Source of the DNA: CAWBUW01 sp963792075
Lineage (GTDB): Bacteria > Chloroflexota > Anaerolineae > Anaerolineales > UBA4823
Length of the DNA stretch: 64,000 nucleotides
Direction: 5' to 3'
Assembly: GCA_963792075.1 (NCBI GenBank)
Contig: CAWBUW010000012.1
Coordinates: 620,001 to 684,000, forward strand
In this document: positions 53,906 through 63,323 of the stretch, piece by piece
Layout of the letters: each line of letters begins with the position of its first letter
Position numbering within the stretch: position 1 is the stretch's first letter
The notes under the pieces: generated by a model
The model's input: only the letters and a program-made list of their open reading frames with translations
What the model was told of the DNA's origin: nothing
Database searches by the model: none
Translations under genes and position numbers: made by a program

Positions 53906-54532
53906 TTACATATACAATCCCCCGGTTTGCTCCATCCAATCAGCAATCTGCTCCACAGCCCGGTTAATGTCATTGTCCGAGATATCTACGTGGAGCACCG
54001 GCAGCGCCAACTCTCTAACCAAACGCTGCATCAAGTCTTGCTCTTGAACGAAGCGTTCCAGATCATCATACTGGCGCGGATTGCCTGAGACCTTAAGCCG
54101 CTCTTCGCGCGCCGCGTTGAAGGATTCGGCCGTGCGGTTCATGAAAACCATGCGGAAACCCAGGGGCAGCAAGCGCTGCTCCAACCAGCGGAAATCATAA
54201 TCCCGTTGGTAGGTCGCCCATTGATACGCACGGGTGGAGATATGGAAGCGGTCAACAATCCAGGAATAATATTTCTCTAGCTCAAATAAGCGCGCCCAGG
54301 TATGGTACGTTTCCATGGCCAGCGCTTCTTCCTGCGGCTCGAAATTGATCAGCCCTCGCCCCCAGGGAAAGTTAGTGAACGCGCACCACTCGCCTGAAAT
54401 CAACGGTGAATGGTAGCGATATTTACGCGGACCCATGATGCGCGGATGCTCGTTGAGTGCAAAGGCAATATCGGTCTTAAACGTCAACCGCGTGCCTTCC
54501 AGAATGATCTTCGGACATAGTTTCCCTGACAT
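53906..54532 (-). CDS. Thymidylate-kinase-like protein with degenerate P-loop
   Basis: 208 residues from the ATG at 54532, which has GAGGAA upstream. The N-terminus KIILEGTRLTFKTDIAFAL lines up with the kinase P-loop region, but the GxxxxGK[ST] motif reads GTRLTFKT, with Phe in place of the second Gly. The C-terminal part (FNRTAESF-like RTAESFNAAREERL, HVDISDNDINRAVEQIADWM) matches the layout of deoxynucleoside/thymidylate-kinase-like proteins. Function unknown, perhaps not catalytic. It follows glgP by 16 bases. Confidence 0.6.
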   Translation of the reverse strand: MSGKLCPKIILEGTRLTFKTDIAFALNEHPRIMGPRKYRYHSPLISGEWCAFTNFPWGRGLINFEPQEEALAMETYHTWARLFELEKYYSWIVDRFHISTRAYQWATYQRDYDFRWLEQRLLPLGFRMVFMNRTAESFNAAREERLKVSGNPRQYDDLERFVQEQDLMQRLVRELALPVLHVDISDNDINRAVEQIADWMEQTGGLYM

Positions 54533-54548
54533 ATTTCCATTCCTCTCG

Positions 54549-57044
54549 TTAAGCAGGATCGCGTAACGGCTCGACCTTCCAGATTTCCTGGCAGTACTGG
54601 CGCACTGCCCGGTCCGAGGAGAAAAAACCGCAGCGGGCCGCATTCAAAATGGACATGTGTGTCCAACGTTCTGGATCCCGATAAGCCTCTTCGACTTCTT
54701 CCTGCGCTTTGAGGTAAGTCTGGAAGTCAGCCAGCAGCATGAACTCATCGCGCTGCAGCAATCCATCTACCAGCGGGCGGAATAATTCACAATCTCCATT
54801 GGAAAACAGCCCCGCAGAAATTGCCTCAATGGCTGCCTTTAATACCTCGCTTGCCTGGTAATAATCCATCGGATTGTAGCCCGCTGTTCTCAGTGCGCTT
54901 ACTTCGGGAGTGGTCAGGCCAAACAGGAAAAAGTTCTCCGCACCCACCGCCTCTCGGATTTCAACATTCGCCCCATCTAAGGTACCAACGGTTAGAGCAC
55001 CGTTCAAGGCGAACTTCATGTTCCCGGTGCCGGAGGCCTCTTTTCCTGCCAGCGAAATTTGCTCAGAGAGCTCCGCGGCGGGGTAGATTTTCTCGCCCAG
55101 AGTCACGTTGAAATTGGGCAAAAAGACCACTTTCAAGCGGTCGCGCACATCCGGATCCCGGTTGACCACCTCCCCAACCGAGTTGATCAACTTAATGATC
55201 AGCTTCGCCATTTGGTAACCCGGCGCTGCTTTAGCCCCAAAGATAAAGGTGCGCGGCAGCGCTTCTGCGTTCGGGTTCGCTTTCAGCCGCTGGTAAAGCG
55301 TGATGATGTGCAAAGCCTTGAGCATCTGGCGTTTGTATTCGTGCATTCGTTTCACCATGACGTCAAACAGAGAGTCCGGGTTCACCGCAATCCCTGTGCG
55401 CTGCTGGATGACCCCGGCTAATTCCACCTTGTTCTGCCGTTTGACCTCACGCCATGCCCGCCGGAAGGCCGGGTCGTCTGCATAGGCTTCCAGGCCGCGT
55501 AGCTGGTCTAAGTCTTGCAGCCAGGCACCGCCAATCTTTGAGCTGATCAGCGTCGAGAGCCGCGGGTTCGCCAGGCGGATGAAGCGCCGCGGCGAGACTC
55601 CATTGGTCTTGTTGTTGAACTTTTCCGGCGACATTTCATAAAAATCGCGCAGTACTTCTTTTTGCAGCAGCTCCGTGTGCAGCTCCGCCACACCATTCAC
55701 CGAAAAACAGACCGCCGTTGCCAGGTAAGCCATACGCACCATGCGCTCCGGGCCATCTTCAATCAATGCCATGCGTGCCATGCGCTCCGGTTCATCAGGA
55801 AAGCGCTCGCGTACCTCTTCCAGGAAGCGGCGGTTGATTTCATAAATAATCTCCATGTGCCGCGGCAGCAAGCTTTCGAACAAACTGACCGGCCATTTTT
55901 CCAACGCCTCTGGCAACAGCGTATGGCAGGTATAGGCAAAGGCCTTCCGGGTGATATCCCAGGATTGCTCCCAACTGAGATCATGGACATCCAGCAGCAG
56001 GCGCAGCAACTCAGGGATTGCCACCACCGGGTGTGTATCGTTGAGCTGGATCACAACTTTGTCGCTGAACTCATGCCAGCCTTTGTTGAACACCAGGAAA
56101 CGGCGAATAATATCTTGCAGCGAACAGGCCACGAAGAAATATTCCTGCTTCAGGCGCAGCTCCCGTCCTTGAGGCGTGTTATCGTTCGGATACAGCACCT
56201 TGGTAATATTCTCAGAATACAGCTTCTGCTCGGCGGCCCGGGTATAGTCTCCCACGTCAAACAGATGGAAATCAAACTCTTTGCTGGCCTTGGCCCGCCA
56301 CAGGCGCAGCAGGTTGACCGAATCAGTCCCATATCCAGGAGCGAGGATGTGACTCGGCTCACCCAGCACCGTCTCGGCAGGAATCCAACGCACGTTGTAA
56401 CTGCCTTTGCCGTCCGGGCAATATTCTGTTCTGCCTCCGAACCCGACCTCCATACGCCGGTCAGGCTGCGGAAATTCCCACGGGTTGCCGTAATATAGCC
56501 ACTCATCCGGAACCTCGTATTGCCACCCGTCACGGAATATCTGCTGGAAAATGCCAAATTCGTAATGAATCCCATATGCCACAGTCGGGATATCCAACGC
56601 AGACAGCGAATCGAGGTAGCAGGCAGCCAGGCGGCCCAGGCCGCCGTTGCCCAGCGCCGGTTCCGGTTCCAGGCCGATTAACTTATCCAGGTCAAAACCA
56701 AGTTCCGCCAAAGCCTGGCGCGCCAGATCCGTCGTTTCTGTATAGAGCATATTTTGGGTGATTTGCTGTCCTAGCAGGTATTCGGCAGACAAATAATACA
56801 CAAACTTCGGACGGGATTTGTAATAACGGTCAACTGTTTTGCGCCAACGTTCCACCAGGTAATCCCGGATCGTAAAGGACAATGCGGAATACACATCATT
56901 CGGGCTGGCAGTGTGCGCTGCCTGGCCGCGGGTGTAATACAGGTTCTTCACGATAGCCTGTTTGAAACCTTCAACGGTACGCGGCGTACATTTTTCAACC
57001 GGCTGCTCCGTGAGCGCCTGGTTGATCGGTTGTTTCACAAACAT
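54549..57044 (-). CDS. glgP: Glycogen phosphorylase
   Basis: 831 residues, normal length. It splits glycogen or related glucans to glucose-1-phosphate with PLP. The PLP-lysine block is ASGTGNMKFALNGALTVGTLDGANVEI (about 668-694). PEPALGNGGLGRLAACYLDSL (near 130), QLNDTHP and GVSPRRFIRLANP are present. The ATG at 57044 has GGAGG four bases upstream. Its product feeds a phosphohexomutase such as that at 8.2-9.7 kb. Confidence 0.96.
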   Translation of the reverse strand: MFVKQPINQALTEQPVEKCTPRTVEGFKQAIVKNLYYTRGQAAHTASPNDVYSALSFTIRDYLVERWRKTVDRYYKSRPKFVYYLSAEYLLGQQITQNMLYTETTDLARQALAELGFDLDKLIGLEPEPALGNGGLGRLAACYLDSLSALDIPTVAYGIHYEFGIFQQIFRDGWQYEVPDEWLYYGNPWEFPQPDRRMEVGFGGRTEYCPDGKGSYNVRWIPAETVLGEPSHILAPGYGTDSVNLLRLWRAKASKEFDFHLFDVGDYTRAAEQKLYSENITKVLYPNDNTPQGRELRLKQEYFFVACSLQDIIRRFLVFNKGWHEFSDKVVIQLNDTHPVVAIPELLRLLLDVHDLSWEQSWDITRKAFAYTCHTLLPEALEKWPVSLFESLLPRHMEIIYEINRRFLEEVRERFPDEPERMARMALIEDGPERMVRMAYLATAVCFSVNGVAELHTELLQKEVLRDFYEMSPEKFNNKTNGVSPRRFIRLANPRLSTLISSKIGGAWLQDLDQLRGLEAYADDPAFRRAWREVKRQNKVELAGVIQQRTGIAVNPDSLFDVMVKRMHEYKRQMLKALHIITLYQRLKANPNAEALPRTFIFGAKAAPGYQMAKLIIKLINSVGEVVNRDPDVRDRLKVVFLPNFNVTLGEKIYPAAELSEQISLAGKEASGTGNMKFALNGALTVGTLDGANVEIREAVGAENFFLFGLTTPEVSALRTAGYNPMDYYQASEVLKAAIEAISAGLFSNGDCELFRPLVDGLLQRDEFMLLADFQTYLKAQEEVEEAYRDPERWTHMSILNAARCGFFSSDRAVRQYCQEIWKVEPLRDPA

Positions 57045-57178
57045 ACTTCCTCCAAAAAAATCCTCTGCGAGCACAAAAAACTTGCGAGAAATTTCATCAT
57101 GTGGTTTGTGCGGCTAAAGCCGCTCCCCCCAAGCAGGTCCGGCTGAAATCATACTCCATGCTGGTTTATCGTGCAACC

Positions 57179-57207
57179 TTTAGAATCCGGCCGTTTTGTC
57201 TTATAAT
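57179..57207 (+). promoter_or_regulatory. Promoter of C26 amidase gene
   Basis: TTTAGA (57179-57184) and TATAAT (57202-57207) are 17 bases apart, about 30 bases before the ATG at 57238. Confidence 0.55.
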
Positions 57208-57237
57208 CTCACGAAAAGGAAGGATATTTTATTATTT

Positions 57238-57969
57238 ATGAGCAATCCCTTGATCGGCGTTACAGTATTTCGCACCACTACCACGAGCGGGCTCCCGGCA
57301 GTGAGCGTCGTGGATGCATACATCCAGGCCTTGATCCGCGCCGGCGCTGCGCCCGTGCTCATCCCCCTAGGCTTGCCTGATGCCGCACTAAACACTTTGC
57401 TCGACCGGTTGGATGGCGTTCTCTTCACCGGCGGCGGTGATATCGCCCCAGACCTTTTCGGCGAGCAAAGCCACCCCCGCATGTACGATATAGACACCGA
57501 CCGCGACCGCGTTGAGATGTACCTGATCGATAAGCTGGTCAGCCAGAAGCGACCCTTTATGGGCATTTGTCGCGGCATCCAGGTGATCAATGTGGCCCTC
57601 GGTGGCACACTCTACGCAGATATCGCCGATCAACATCCCAATGCTTTGCGCCATGATCATTATCCCAACATTCCGCGCGACTTTTTAGCTCACTCTGTTC
57701 AGATCAGCGAGACCAGTCATCTGGCCCAAATCCTCGGCCAACCGGTCCAGCAGGTCAACAGCCTGCACCATCAGGCGATCCGCCAGGTAGCCCCCAGCCT
57801 CACCCCCAGCGCATATGCACCGGACGGCATCGTCGAAGCGGTCGAGCTGGTCAGTCATCCCTTTGGGCTGGGGGTGCAATGGCACCCCGAATGGCTTCAG
57901 GCCTACGAGCCAATGCGTGCCCTGTTCAAGGCCTTTGTCCAGGCCGCTCAAGAAAATAGAAAAGCGTAA
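57238..57969 (+). CDS. Gamma-glutamyl-gamma-aminobutyrate hydrolase family (peptidase C26)
   Basis: 243 residues of a class I glutamine-amidotransferase fold. Nucleophile Cys is in FMGICRGIQVINVALGG (about 101-117); the catalytic His and Glu lie in VQWHPEW (about 222-228). It begins with PLIGVTVFRTTTTSGLPA. PuuD-type enzymes hydrolyse gamma-glutamyl compounds. ATG at 57238 follows a TATAAT promoter; an in-frame ATG 14 codons earlier overlaps the promoter and is unlikely. murI follows 41 bases later. Confidence 0.88.
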   Translation: MSNPLIGVTVFRTTTTSGLPAVSVVDAYIQALIRAGAAPVLIPLGLPDAALNTLLDRLDGVLFTGGGDIAPDLFGEQSHPRMYDIDTDRDRVEMYLIDKLVSQKRPFMGICRGIQVINVALGGTLYADIADQHPNALRHDHYPNIPRDFLAHSVQISETSHLAQILGQPVQQVNSLHHQAIRQVAPSLTPSAYAPDGIVEAVELVSHPFGLGVQWHPEWLQAYEPMRALFKAFVQAAQENRKA

Positions 57970-58010
57970 AACGGGATGGCCTGTCTATTCCCGTCCAAAT
58001 TAGCATAACT

Positions 58011-58835
58011 ATGGTGACGGCATCTGCCCCCATCGGCATCTTTGACTCCGGCGTGGGAGGTCTGTCGGTACTGCGCGCCATTCGCCAGCAGCACCCTGAG
58101 GAACCGCTGCTCTTTTTTGCTGACCAGGGGCATGTCCCTTATGGGCCGCGCCCACTGGAAGAAGTGCGTACTTTCTCCTTTGAAATCACTCGCTTCCTGC
58201 TCCACCATGGCGCTAAGATGGTTGTGGTAGCCTGCAACACCGCCTCTGCGGCAGCGCTTCACGCACTGCGCCAGGCCTTCCCAGAAACGCTTTTTGTCGG
58301 CATGGAGCCGGCCGTCAAACCCGCAGCTGAACATACCCATACAGGCGTCGTAGGCGTACTGGCCACCCCGGCTACTTTCCAGGGAGCGTTGTACGCCTCG
58401 GTCGTCGAACGCTTTGCGCAAGATGTGCGTCTGCTGCAGCATACCTGCCCTGGGTTGGTTGAGCAGATCGAGGCTGGCGCATTGCACACCCGTAAAACCC
58501 GCCGCATTTTAGAGAATGCCCTGCAGCCGATGCTCGCCCAGCAGATTGATACTGTTGTGCTCGGCTGCACACACTACCCCTTTGTGATCCCTTTGATCCA
58601 GGAAATTGTCGGGCTTCAGGTGCGCGTGATCGACCCCGCCCCGGCCATCGCACGCCAGGTAGGTCGCCTGCTTGGGCAGGCCAGACTGCACACAGCACCT
58701 GGGGATAGCTCACCCTTCCCACCGCAGCTCATTACCAGCGGTGACCCCGCTCGCCTGCAGACCATGCTGCCGCTGCTCCTCGGCGAAGCGATCCCTGTCT
58801 CTGCTACCACCTGGCAGGATGGAAAATTAGTCTAG
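58011..58835 (+). CDS. murI: Glutamate racemase
   Basis: 274 residues. It interconverts L- and D-glutamate for peptidoglycan. The catalytic Cys pair is in VVACNTASAAALHALR (about 72-87) and LGCTHYPFVIPLIQ (about 184-197); the N-terminus APIGIFDSGVGGLSVLRAI and DQGHVPYG are standard. This implies a peptidoglycan-type or related wall. It converges with the AceK homologue. Confidence 0.96.
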   Translation: MVTASAPIGIFDSGVGGLSVLRAIRQQHPEEPLLFFADQGHVPYGPRPLEEVRTFSFEITRFLLHHGAKMVVVACNTASAAALHALRQAFPETLFVGMEPAVKPAAEHTHTGVVGVLATPATFQGALYASVVERFAQDVRLLQHTCPGLVEQIEAGALHTRKTRRILENALQPMLAQQIDTVVLGCTHYPFVIPLIQEIVGLQVRVIDPAPAIARQVGRLLGQARLHTAPGDSSPFPPQLITSGDPARLQTMLPLLLGEAIPVSATTWQDGKLV

Positions 58836-58845
58836 GGGAAATTTT

Positions 58846-58876
58846 GTATATGGTGGGGCGAAGCTCCATCGCATAC
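58846..58876. repeat. Imperfect hairpin between murI and AceK homologue
   Basis: 10 of 14 bases pair between 58846-58859 and 58863-58876, G-rich arm first. It is between convergent stop codons and may end both transcripts; it looks like a decayed member of the palindrome family. Confidence 0.5.
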
Positions 58877-58891
58877 CCCAAAAACCTCGTA

Positions 58892-60547
58892 TTAATTTTG
58901 TCCCAGGCGTTCGTCTGGCCGGTAGGGCAGGATGTCAATCATCTCTTCCGCACGATGGCGCTGCTGCATCGCCTGCCAGAACTGGGCTTCTAATAAGTCG
59001 CCATGCGCTTGCTCAAATGCCCTCCGCAACTCACCGGCCAGCCCCAAGGATTGGCAACATTGCTTGGGGAAAAAATCCGCTGGCTGTGCTGTCACTTCGC
59101 TCAGTTCTGCATAATCATAAAAAACGACCCGCCCATGCCGGGTAACGCCAAAATTATTCAGCCACACATCACCAGGGTACAGGTTTAATGCTGCCAGGTC
59201 TTTGATCGCCTGGCCGTACTCCAGCGCAGCATCCAACCCCTGGGCATGGCTGGCCTCACGCAGATAAACATCCAGAGGTACGACCCGCCGTTCAACGTAA
59301 GCATGTTGGATCAAGACTCGGTCGCCCATTACCTCCACTGTACTGGGTGCAGTCTCCAACAATTTCTGCAGAAGTTCCGGGACAAAGCGGGCTTTCTCAA
59401 AGCTGAGACGCTCAAACGCCTGTGCATCCACCAGCCGGCCAGCCCGATTATGCAGAAAGACCTGGTCGTACTTCTCGATCACTTCCGCTCGTGATGGCAC
59501 CTTTGGATTGCCAGGCTTATCTTTGATCAACTTGAACACCACATCATACGAAGATAATGTAAAGACTTCCATGACCGTTCCCCACTCACCGCGTGCCACC
59601 TCAAATTGGTCCTGTGAATGGTCTAGATGGTGCATCAGGTCCCGGTAAAATTCCGTTTTGCCATGCTTGTTAAAACCGATCGCGGTGTAGAGATCTGCCA
59701 GGCGCTTCCAGGGCATCAATTGTTTGAGATAACGCACCAGTGCACCTGGCTGTTCGGCCAAAATATGGAAATAAGCCTGTGCAAACGAGAATAAAATGCT
59801 GATTTGATGATCCGAAGTCAGGACTGCATCTACCACCAACCCACCCTCCGGATGGCGCAGCGCCAGCACTAACGGGAAGAAACGCCCACCATAAAGCGTA
59901 TCTTTCCGTACCTGCCCCAGCAGATAGGCCCCCTGGCCGCGGTAAAAGACGGGCTCAAGCATCTCGATTGCGTCGAACTCGGTCGTGCCCAGGCGGTTTT
60001 GTGCCGCGCGTTCGATTTCTCGCACCACACCTTGCACATCCCACTCAAAATCCAGGTACCAGGCATCAAAATGATAGAATCTCAAGATATCGCGCACGAG
60101 GTCGGTCAGGGTGTCTTCGTAGGCAAATCTCCGGCAAAAGCCATGCTGTTGATCCAGCAACTGCGGCGCGTCGAAATCGCCCTCCAGGAATTCGATATTT
60201 GAGTTGACCCCGACTGTGTTTAAGATACGCCGGCTGATCGAATTAAAGAACGTCTCAGCCAGTTCAAAATCGTCGCGGTTGGGAATCCAGTTTGCATATT
60301 CCCCCTTCATACGCTGCCAGGTGGGTTTATGGTTTGCTCGCTCCCCTAATTCCTGGCGGACTCGTGCTGCCACATCCTCTACAACCAGTTGGTACAGAGT
60401 CAACCGGTCGACTGCATCCGCATGCATCCCATGCCAGTCGCGCTGCTCAAAACGCCGTTTTGCTCGCCCGGTAATGTCTTTAAAACGCACCCGGTAGTTG
60501 ACAAAACCATCTTGAATGGCCTGTGCGCCGGTCTCTGCCAGTTCCAT
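58892..60547 (-). CDS. aceK: Isocitrate dehydrogenase kinase/phosphatase (AceK) homologue
   Basis: 551 residues against 578 in E. coli. The kinase-like part has VFKLIKD (ATP Lys about 339), RLVDAQAFERLSFEKARF, HAYVERRVVPLDVYLREA and LNLYPGDVWLNNFGVTRHGRVVFYDYAE (about 455-481). In E. coli the last block reads GDMLFKNFG...FYDYDE. Here Lys 461 is Asn (464) and Asp 477 is Ala (480); Asp 457, Asn 462 and Asp 475 are kept (460, 465, 478). A loop of about 25 residues after this block is missing. The bifunctional enzyme controls flow between the TCA cycle and the glyoxylate shunt; no aceA/aceB is in the window. The family is rarely seen outside Proteobacteria. A CYTH gene lies 30 bases upstream. Confidence 0.85.
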   Translation of the reverse strand: MELAETGAQAIQDGFVNYRVRFKDITGRAKRRFEQRDWHGMHADAVDRLTLYQLVVEDVAARVRQELGERANHKPTWQRMKGEYANWIPNRDDFELAETFFNSISRRILNTVGVNSNIEFLEGDFDAPQLLDQQHGFCRRFAYEDTLTDLVRDILRFYHFDAWYLDFEWDVQGVVREIERAAQNRLGTTEFDAIEMLEPVFYRGQGAYLLGQVRKDTLYGGRFFPLVLALRHPEGGLVVDAVLTSDHQISILFSFAQAYFHILAEQPGALVRYLKQLMPWKRLADLYTAIGFNKHGKTEFYRDLMHHLDHSQDQFEVARGEWGTVMEVFTLSSYDVVFKLIKDKPGNPKVPSRAEVIEKYDQVFLHNRAGRLVDAQAFERLSFEKARFVPELLQKLLETAPSTVEVMGDRVLIQHAYVERRVVPLDVYLREASHAQGLDAALEYGQAIKDLAALNLYPGDVWLNNFGVTRHGRVVFYDYAELSEVTAQPADFFPKQCCQSLGLAGELRRAFEQAHGDLLEAQFWQAMQQRHRAEEMIDILPYRPDERLGQN

Positions 60548-60577
60548 CCTGCTGCCTCCCGAGTTGTTCCGCCTGGA

Positions 60578-61189
60578 TTAGTCTGCCGGCTGAGCTCCCA
60601 GTTCCTCCGCCGAAATAGTGAGCCTCTGAAAATTCTCAAAACTAAGGTCGTTGAACTCCAACCCCAGGCGGGTTTTGAGCTGGTCAAAGATCACCAGGTA
60701 ACTATCTAAAATACGCCGCTCCCAGTCCAACCCCAGTTGGGCCGCCGCAGCCTGGATCATCTCACCGCTCGGGCCTTCGATCTCAGCAAAATTCCCGTAG
60801 GGCATCTCGTCCAGTGTCACCAGCAGTTCGCCCAGGCGATACGTTGCGCGATATTTTTCGTACATCACAATCACCTGGAAACCCAGTGCTTCCAAGAATG
60901 ACCGGGCAGTATTGAAATCACTGACGGTAAACTCCAGCTCCTGGCGCAAGCGTGCCCCGCCATCGTTCAGAGGCGGACCTTTGTAGGTCATCCACGCGGC
61001 GGTATCCATGCGCAATCGCAAAGCACGCAGGCTGCGGCTCAATGCCCGGTCAGGTGTATCGAAACGCAAGTTAGCTTCGTAGACGCGCGCCTGCTCACAG
61101 CCTGCATCCAGCTCTTCCAACCGCTGCTGCAGGTGCTGCGGATCGGCAAGATAGAACTTAGCTTCGATTTCTTTTCCGCTCGCGCTCAT
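60578..61189 (-). CDS. CYTH-domain protein (class IV adenylate cyclase-like)
   Basis: 203 residues. The CYTH signature is KEIEAKFYL (about 6-14; E-x-E-x-K), with NLRFDTPDRALSRSLRALRLR and EMPYGNFAEIEG (acidic metal residues) further on. The fold binds triphosphate compounds; members include adenylate cyclases, thiamine triphosphatases and polyphosphatases. Activity cannot be assigned. It is probably co-transcribed with the AceK homologue. Confidence 0.88.
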   Translation of the reverse strand: MSASGKEIEAKFYLADPQHLQQRLEELDAGCEQARVYEANLRFDTPDRALSRSLRALRLRMDTAAWMTYKGPPLNDGGARLRQELEFTVSDFNTARSFLEALGFQVIVMYEKYRATYRLGELLVTLDEMPYGNFAEIEGPSGEMIQAAAAQLGLDWERRILDSYLVIFDQLKTRLGLEFNDLSFENFQRLTISAEELGAQPAD

Positions 61190-61244
61190 TCCTGGCTCCT
61201 CGGTTTGATAACATAGCCCTTCGTCACGACAACTCCCAATGAAC

Positions 61245-61284
61245 TATAACATAAGAGCGCACACGTGTGCGCTCTTATGTTATA
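61245..61284. repeat. Perfect 40-bp palindrome at the biotin carrier stop
   Basis: 61245-61264 pairs exactly with 61265-61284, no loop bases beyond the turn. The stop codon of the biotin carrier gene (61280-61282) lies inside. Probable terminator for the minus-strand biotin operon. Confidence 0.85.
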
Positions 61285-61777
61285 CCACACTTAGCAGCGT
61301 TTCTTTCTGTTCCACTCGTTCGCCAGCGCTGACACGCACGCGCGCCACGGTCCCTGCCCGGGGTGACCTCAACTCGTTCTGCATCTTCATCAATTCTAAG
61401 ATAATCAACACATCCCCCTTGAGCACGGCCTGCCCAGGTTCGACCGGTACCGCGACCACCAGCCCCGGCATGGGCGCTTTCAAATGGAACTCTTCTTGCT
61501 CGCCAGCAGTGGTGCCTAGCGCAGCTCGCAGACGCTTCTCGCGCTCATCTTCAACCTGCACAGGATACAGGTGCGCCTGGAACAGCACCTGCCAGATATT
61601 CTCATCCTGTTGCACATGTGCATCAATCGACCGCCCATCTACCAACAGCGAATACACCGGCTGATCACCGACGCGCTGGAAATCAATCTCGTAGTTTACT
61701 CCATTGACGGTTACGTGATGGTCATCCACAATGTCTACCAGGTATTCTTGCTTGTTGATCGTTGCAATATATCGCAT
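61280..61777 (-). CDS. Biotin carboxyl carrier protein
   Basis: 165 residues. The C-terminal biotinyl domain is intact, with MPGLVVAVPVEPGQAVLKGD and the biotin-Lys site ILELMKMQNELRSPRAGTV (usual form E-A-M-K-M; here Leu for Ala). The N-terminal half is a family-specific extension. ATG at 61777 has AGGAAGG upstream. With the biotin carboxylase directly upstream it should form part of an acetyl-, propionyl- or other acyl-CoA carboxylase; the carboxyltransferase is not in the window. Confidence 0.9.
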   Translation of the reverse strand: MRYIATINKQEYLVDIVDDHHVTVNGVNYEIDFQRVGDQPVYSLLVDGRSIDAHVQQDENIWQVLFQAHLYPVQVEDEREKRLRAALGTTAGEQEEFHLKAPMPGLVVAVPVEPGQAVLKGDVLIILELMKMQNELRSPRAGTVARVRVSAGERVEQKETLLSVV

Positions 61778-61805
61778 GGTGGCCTTCCTATTCAATTACA
61801 AACCT

Positions 61806-63320
61806 TTATTTTTGCAGCCGGTTCCAGCGACTGAGCCATTTCCAGTTGCTCGTATCCCGTTCATTCCGCTGGATAATAACTGCCGCATGCTCTGTCTGCC
61901 GGTGTGCCACCAATGCGGCAATGATCGCTGCAACTTCTGGCTCAACCGACTTCAATTCATCCGCCAGGTCCGTCCAAAAACGTTCTTCTACAAAACGTGT
62001 ATCGTACTGCCCGGCCATAAAGCGGGGCAAGTCCATCAACCGCTGGTGGAAGGAAATGTTATTCTTCACACCCAAAATCTTATATTCGTCCAGGGCGCGG
62101 CGCATACGCATAATGGCCTCGCCACGCGTCTCACCCCATACGATCAACTTAGAAATGAGCGAATCGTAATACGGGGAAATCTCAAAGCCAATATACACGC
62201 CCGTATCCACACGGATGCCTGGACCTGTGGGCAGCAGTGTATGCGTGATCACCCCGGTGGAGGGGACGAAATTATTATACGGATCTTCAGCGTTGATACG
62301 GCATTCGATCGCCCAACCATTGAAGTGGATGTCCTCCTGCTTGTGACGCAATTGGCGGCCGCGGGCAATACGGATTTGCTCTTTGACAATATCGATCCCC
62401 GTCACCATTTCTGTCACCGGATGTTCCACCTGCAAGCGCGTGTTCATCTCCAAGAAATAGAAGTTCTTATCCTTGTCCACCAGGAACTCGATGGTGCCGG
62501 CATTGACGTAATGTACCGCTTGGGCGGCGCGCAACGCCACGCCCCCCAGGAGCTGGCGGAATTCCTCATCATCGCCAATAAAAGGGGATGGCGCTTCCTC
62601 CAGAAGCTTCTGGTGGCGGCGCTGCACCGAGCACTCGCGCTCACCCAGGTGAAGCACTGTGCCATGCTCATCTGCCAGGATTTGCACTTCAATATGCCGC
62701 GCCCCTTCCACCAGTTTTTCCAGGTACACGTTGCCATCGCCAAAAGCAGCTTCAGCTTCGCGCCGCGCCGAGGCCAGCAGGGTGGGCATTTCGTCCAGGT
62801 TATGCACCTCGCGCATCCCCTTCCCACCGCCTCCTGCGGTTGCCTTGATCAACAAGGGGAAACCGATCTGGGGGGCAATCGCCAGGAGTTCATCATCGTG
62901 CAGCGCTCCCTCGCCCTCCGTACCTGGCACTACCGGCACCCCGGCGCGCGCCACGGTCGCCCGAGCCACCGCTTTATCCCCCATCGCAGAGATCGCCGAG
63001 GGGTGGGGACCAATATAGGCCAGGCCATGGTCCAGACAGGCTTGAGCGAAATCTGCGCGTTCCGCCAGGAAACCATAGCCGGGATGGATCGCTCCAGCTC
63101 CACTTTTAAGGGCGATCTCAATGATCTTATCCCCGCGCAAGTAAAATTCACGCGAGGGCGCCGGACCCAGGCGGTAAGCTTCTTCTGCGTGGCGCACGTG
63201 CAGCGCTTGCCGGTCTGCATCGGAGTAGACCGCCACGCTCTGCATGCCCAGTTCACGACAGGCGCGGATCACGCGCATGGCGATTTCTCCCCGGTTTGCA
63301 ATCAGTACCTTGTTAAACAT
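61806..63320 (-). CDS. accC: Biotin carboxylase
   Basis: 504 residues. ATP-dependent carboxylation of biotin on the carrier protein. FNKVLIANRGEIAMRVIRACRELG start, GYGFLAERADFAQAC, ATP-grasp loop KATAGGGGKGMREV and EMNTRLQVEHPVTEMVTGID are all present. The C-terminus is about 50 residues longer than in E. coli AccC, as in propionyl-CoA-carboxylase-type subunits. It lies 28 bases from the carrier gene and three bases behind the hydrolase. Confidence 0.96.
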   Translation of the reverse strand: MFNKVLIANRGEIAMRVIRACRELGMQSVAVYSDADRQALHVRHAEEAYRLGPAPSREFYLRGDKIIEIALKSGAGAIHPGYGFLAERADFAQACLDHGLAYIGPHPSAISAMGDKAVARATVARAGVPVVPGTEGEGALHDDELLAIAPQIGFPLLIKATAGGGGKGMREVHNLDEMPTLLASARREAEAAFGDGNVYLEKLVEGARHIEVQILADEHGTVLHLGERECSVQRRHQKLLEEAPSPFIGDDEEFRQLLGGVALRAAQAVHYVNAGTIEFLVDKDKNFYFLEMNTRLQVEHPVTEMVTGIDIVKEQIRIARGRQLRHKQEDIHFNGWAIECRINAEDPYNNFVPSTGVITHTLLPTGPGIRVDTGVYIGFEISPYYDSLISKLIVWGETRGEAIMRMRRALDEYKILGVKNNISFHQRLMDLPRFMAGQYDTRFVEERFWTDLADELKSVEPEVAAIIAALVAHRQTEHAAVIIQRNERDTSNWKWLSRWNRLQK

Positions 63321-63323
63321 CGA

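Noticed and set aside
57100..57125. Small GCGGCT/AGCCGC hairpin upstream of glgP
   Set aside because: Arms of only six bases in GC-rich DNA; chance occurrence is likely.
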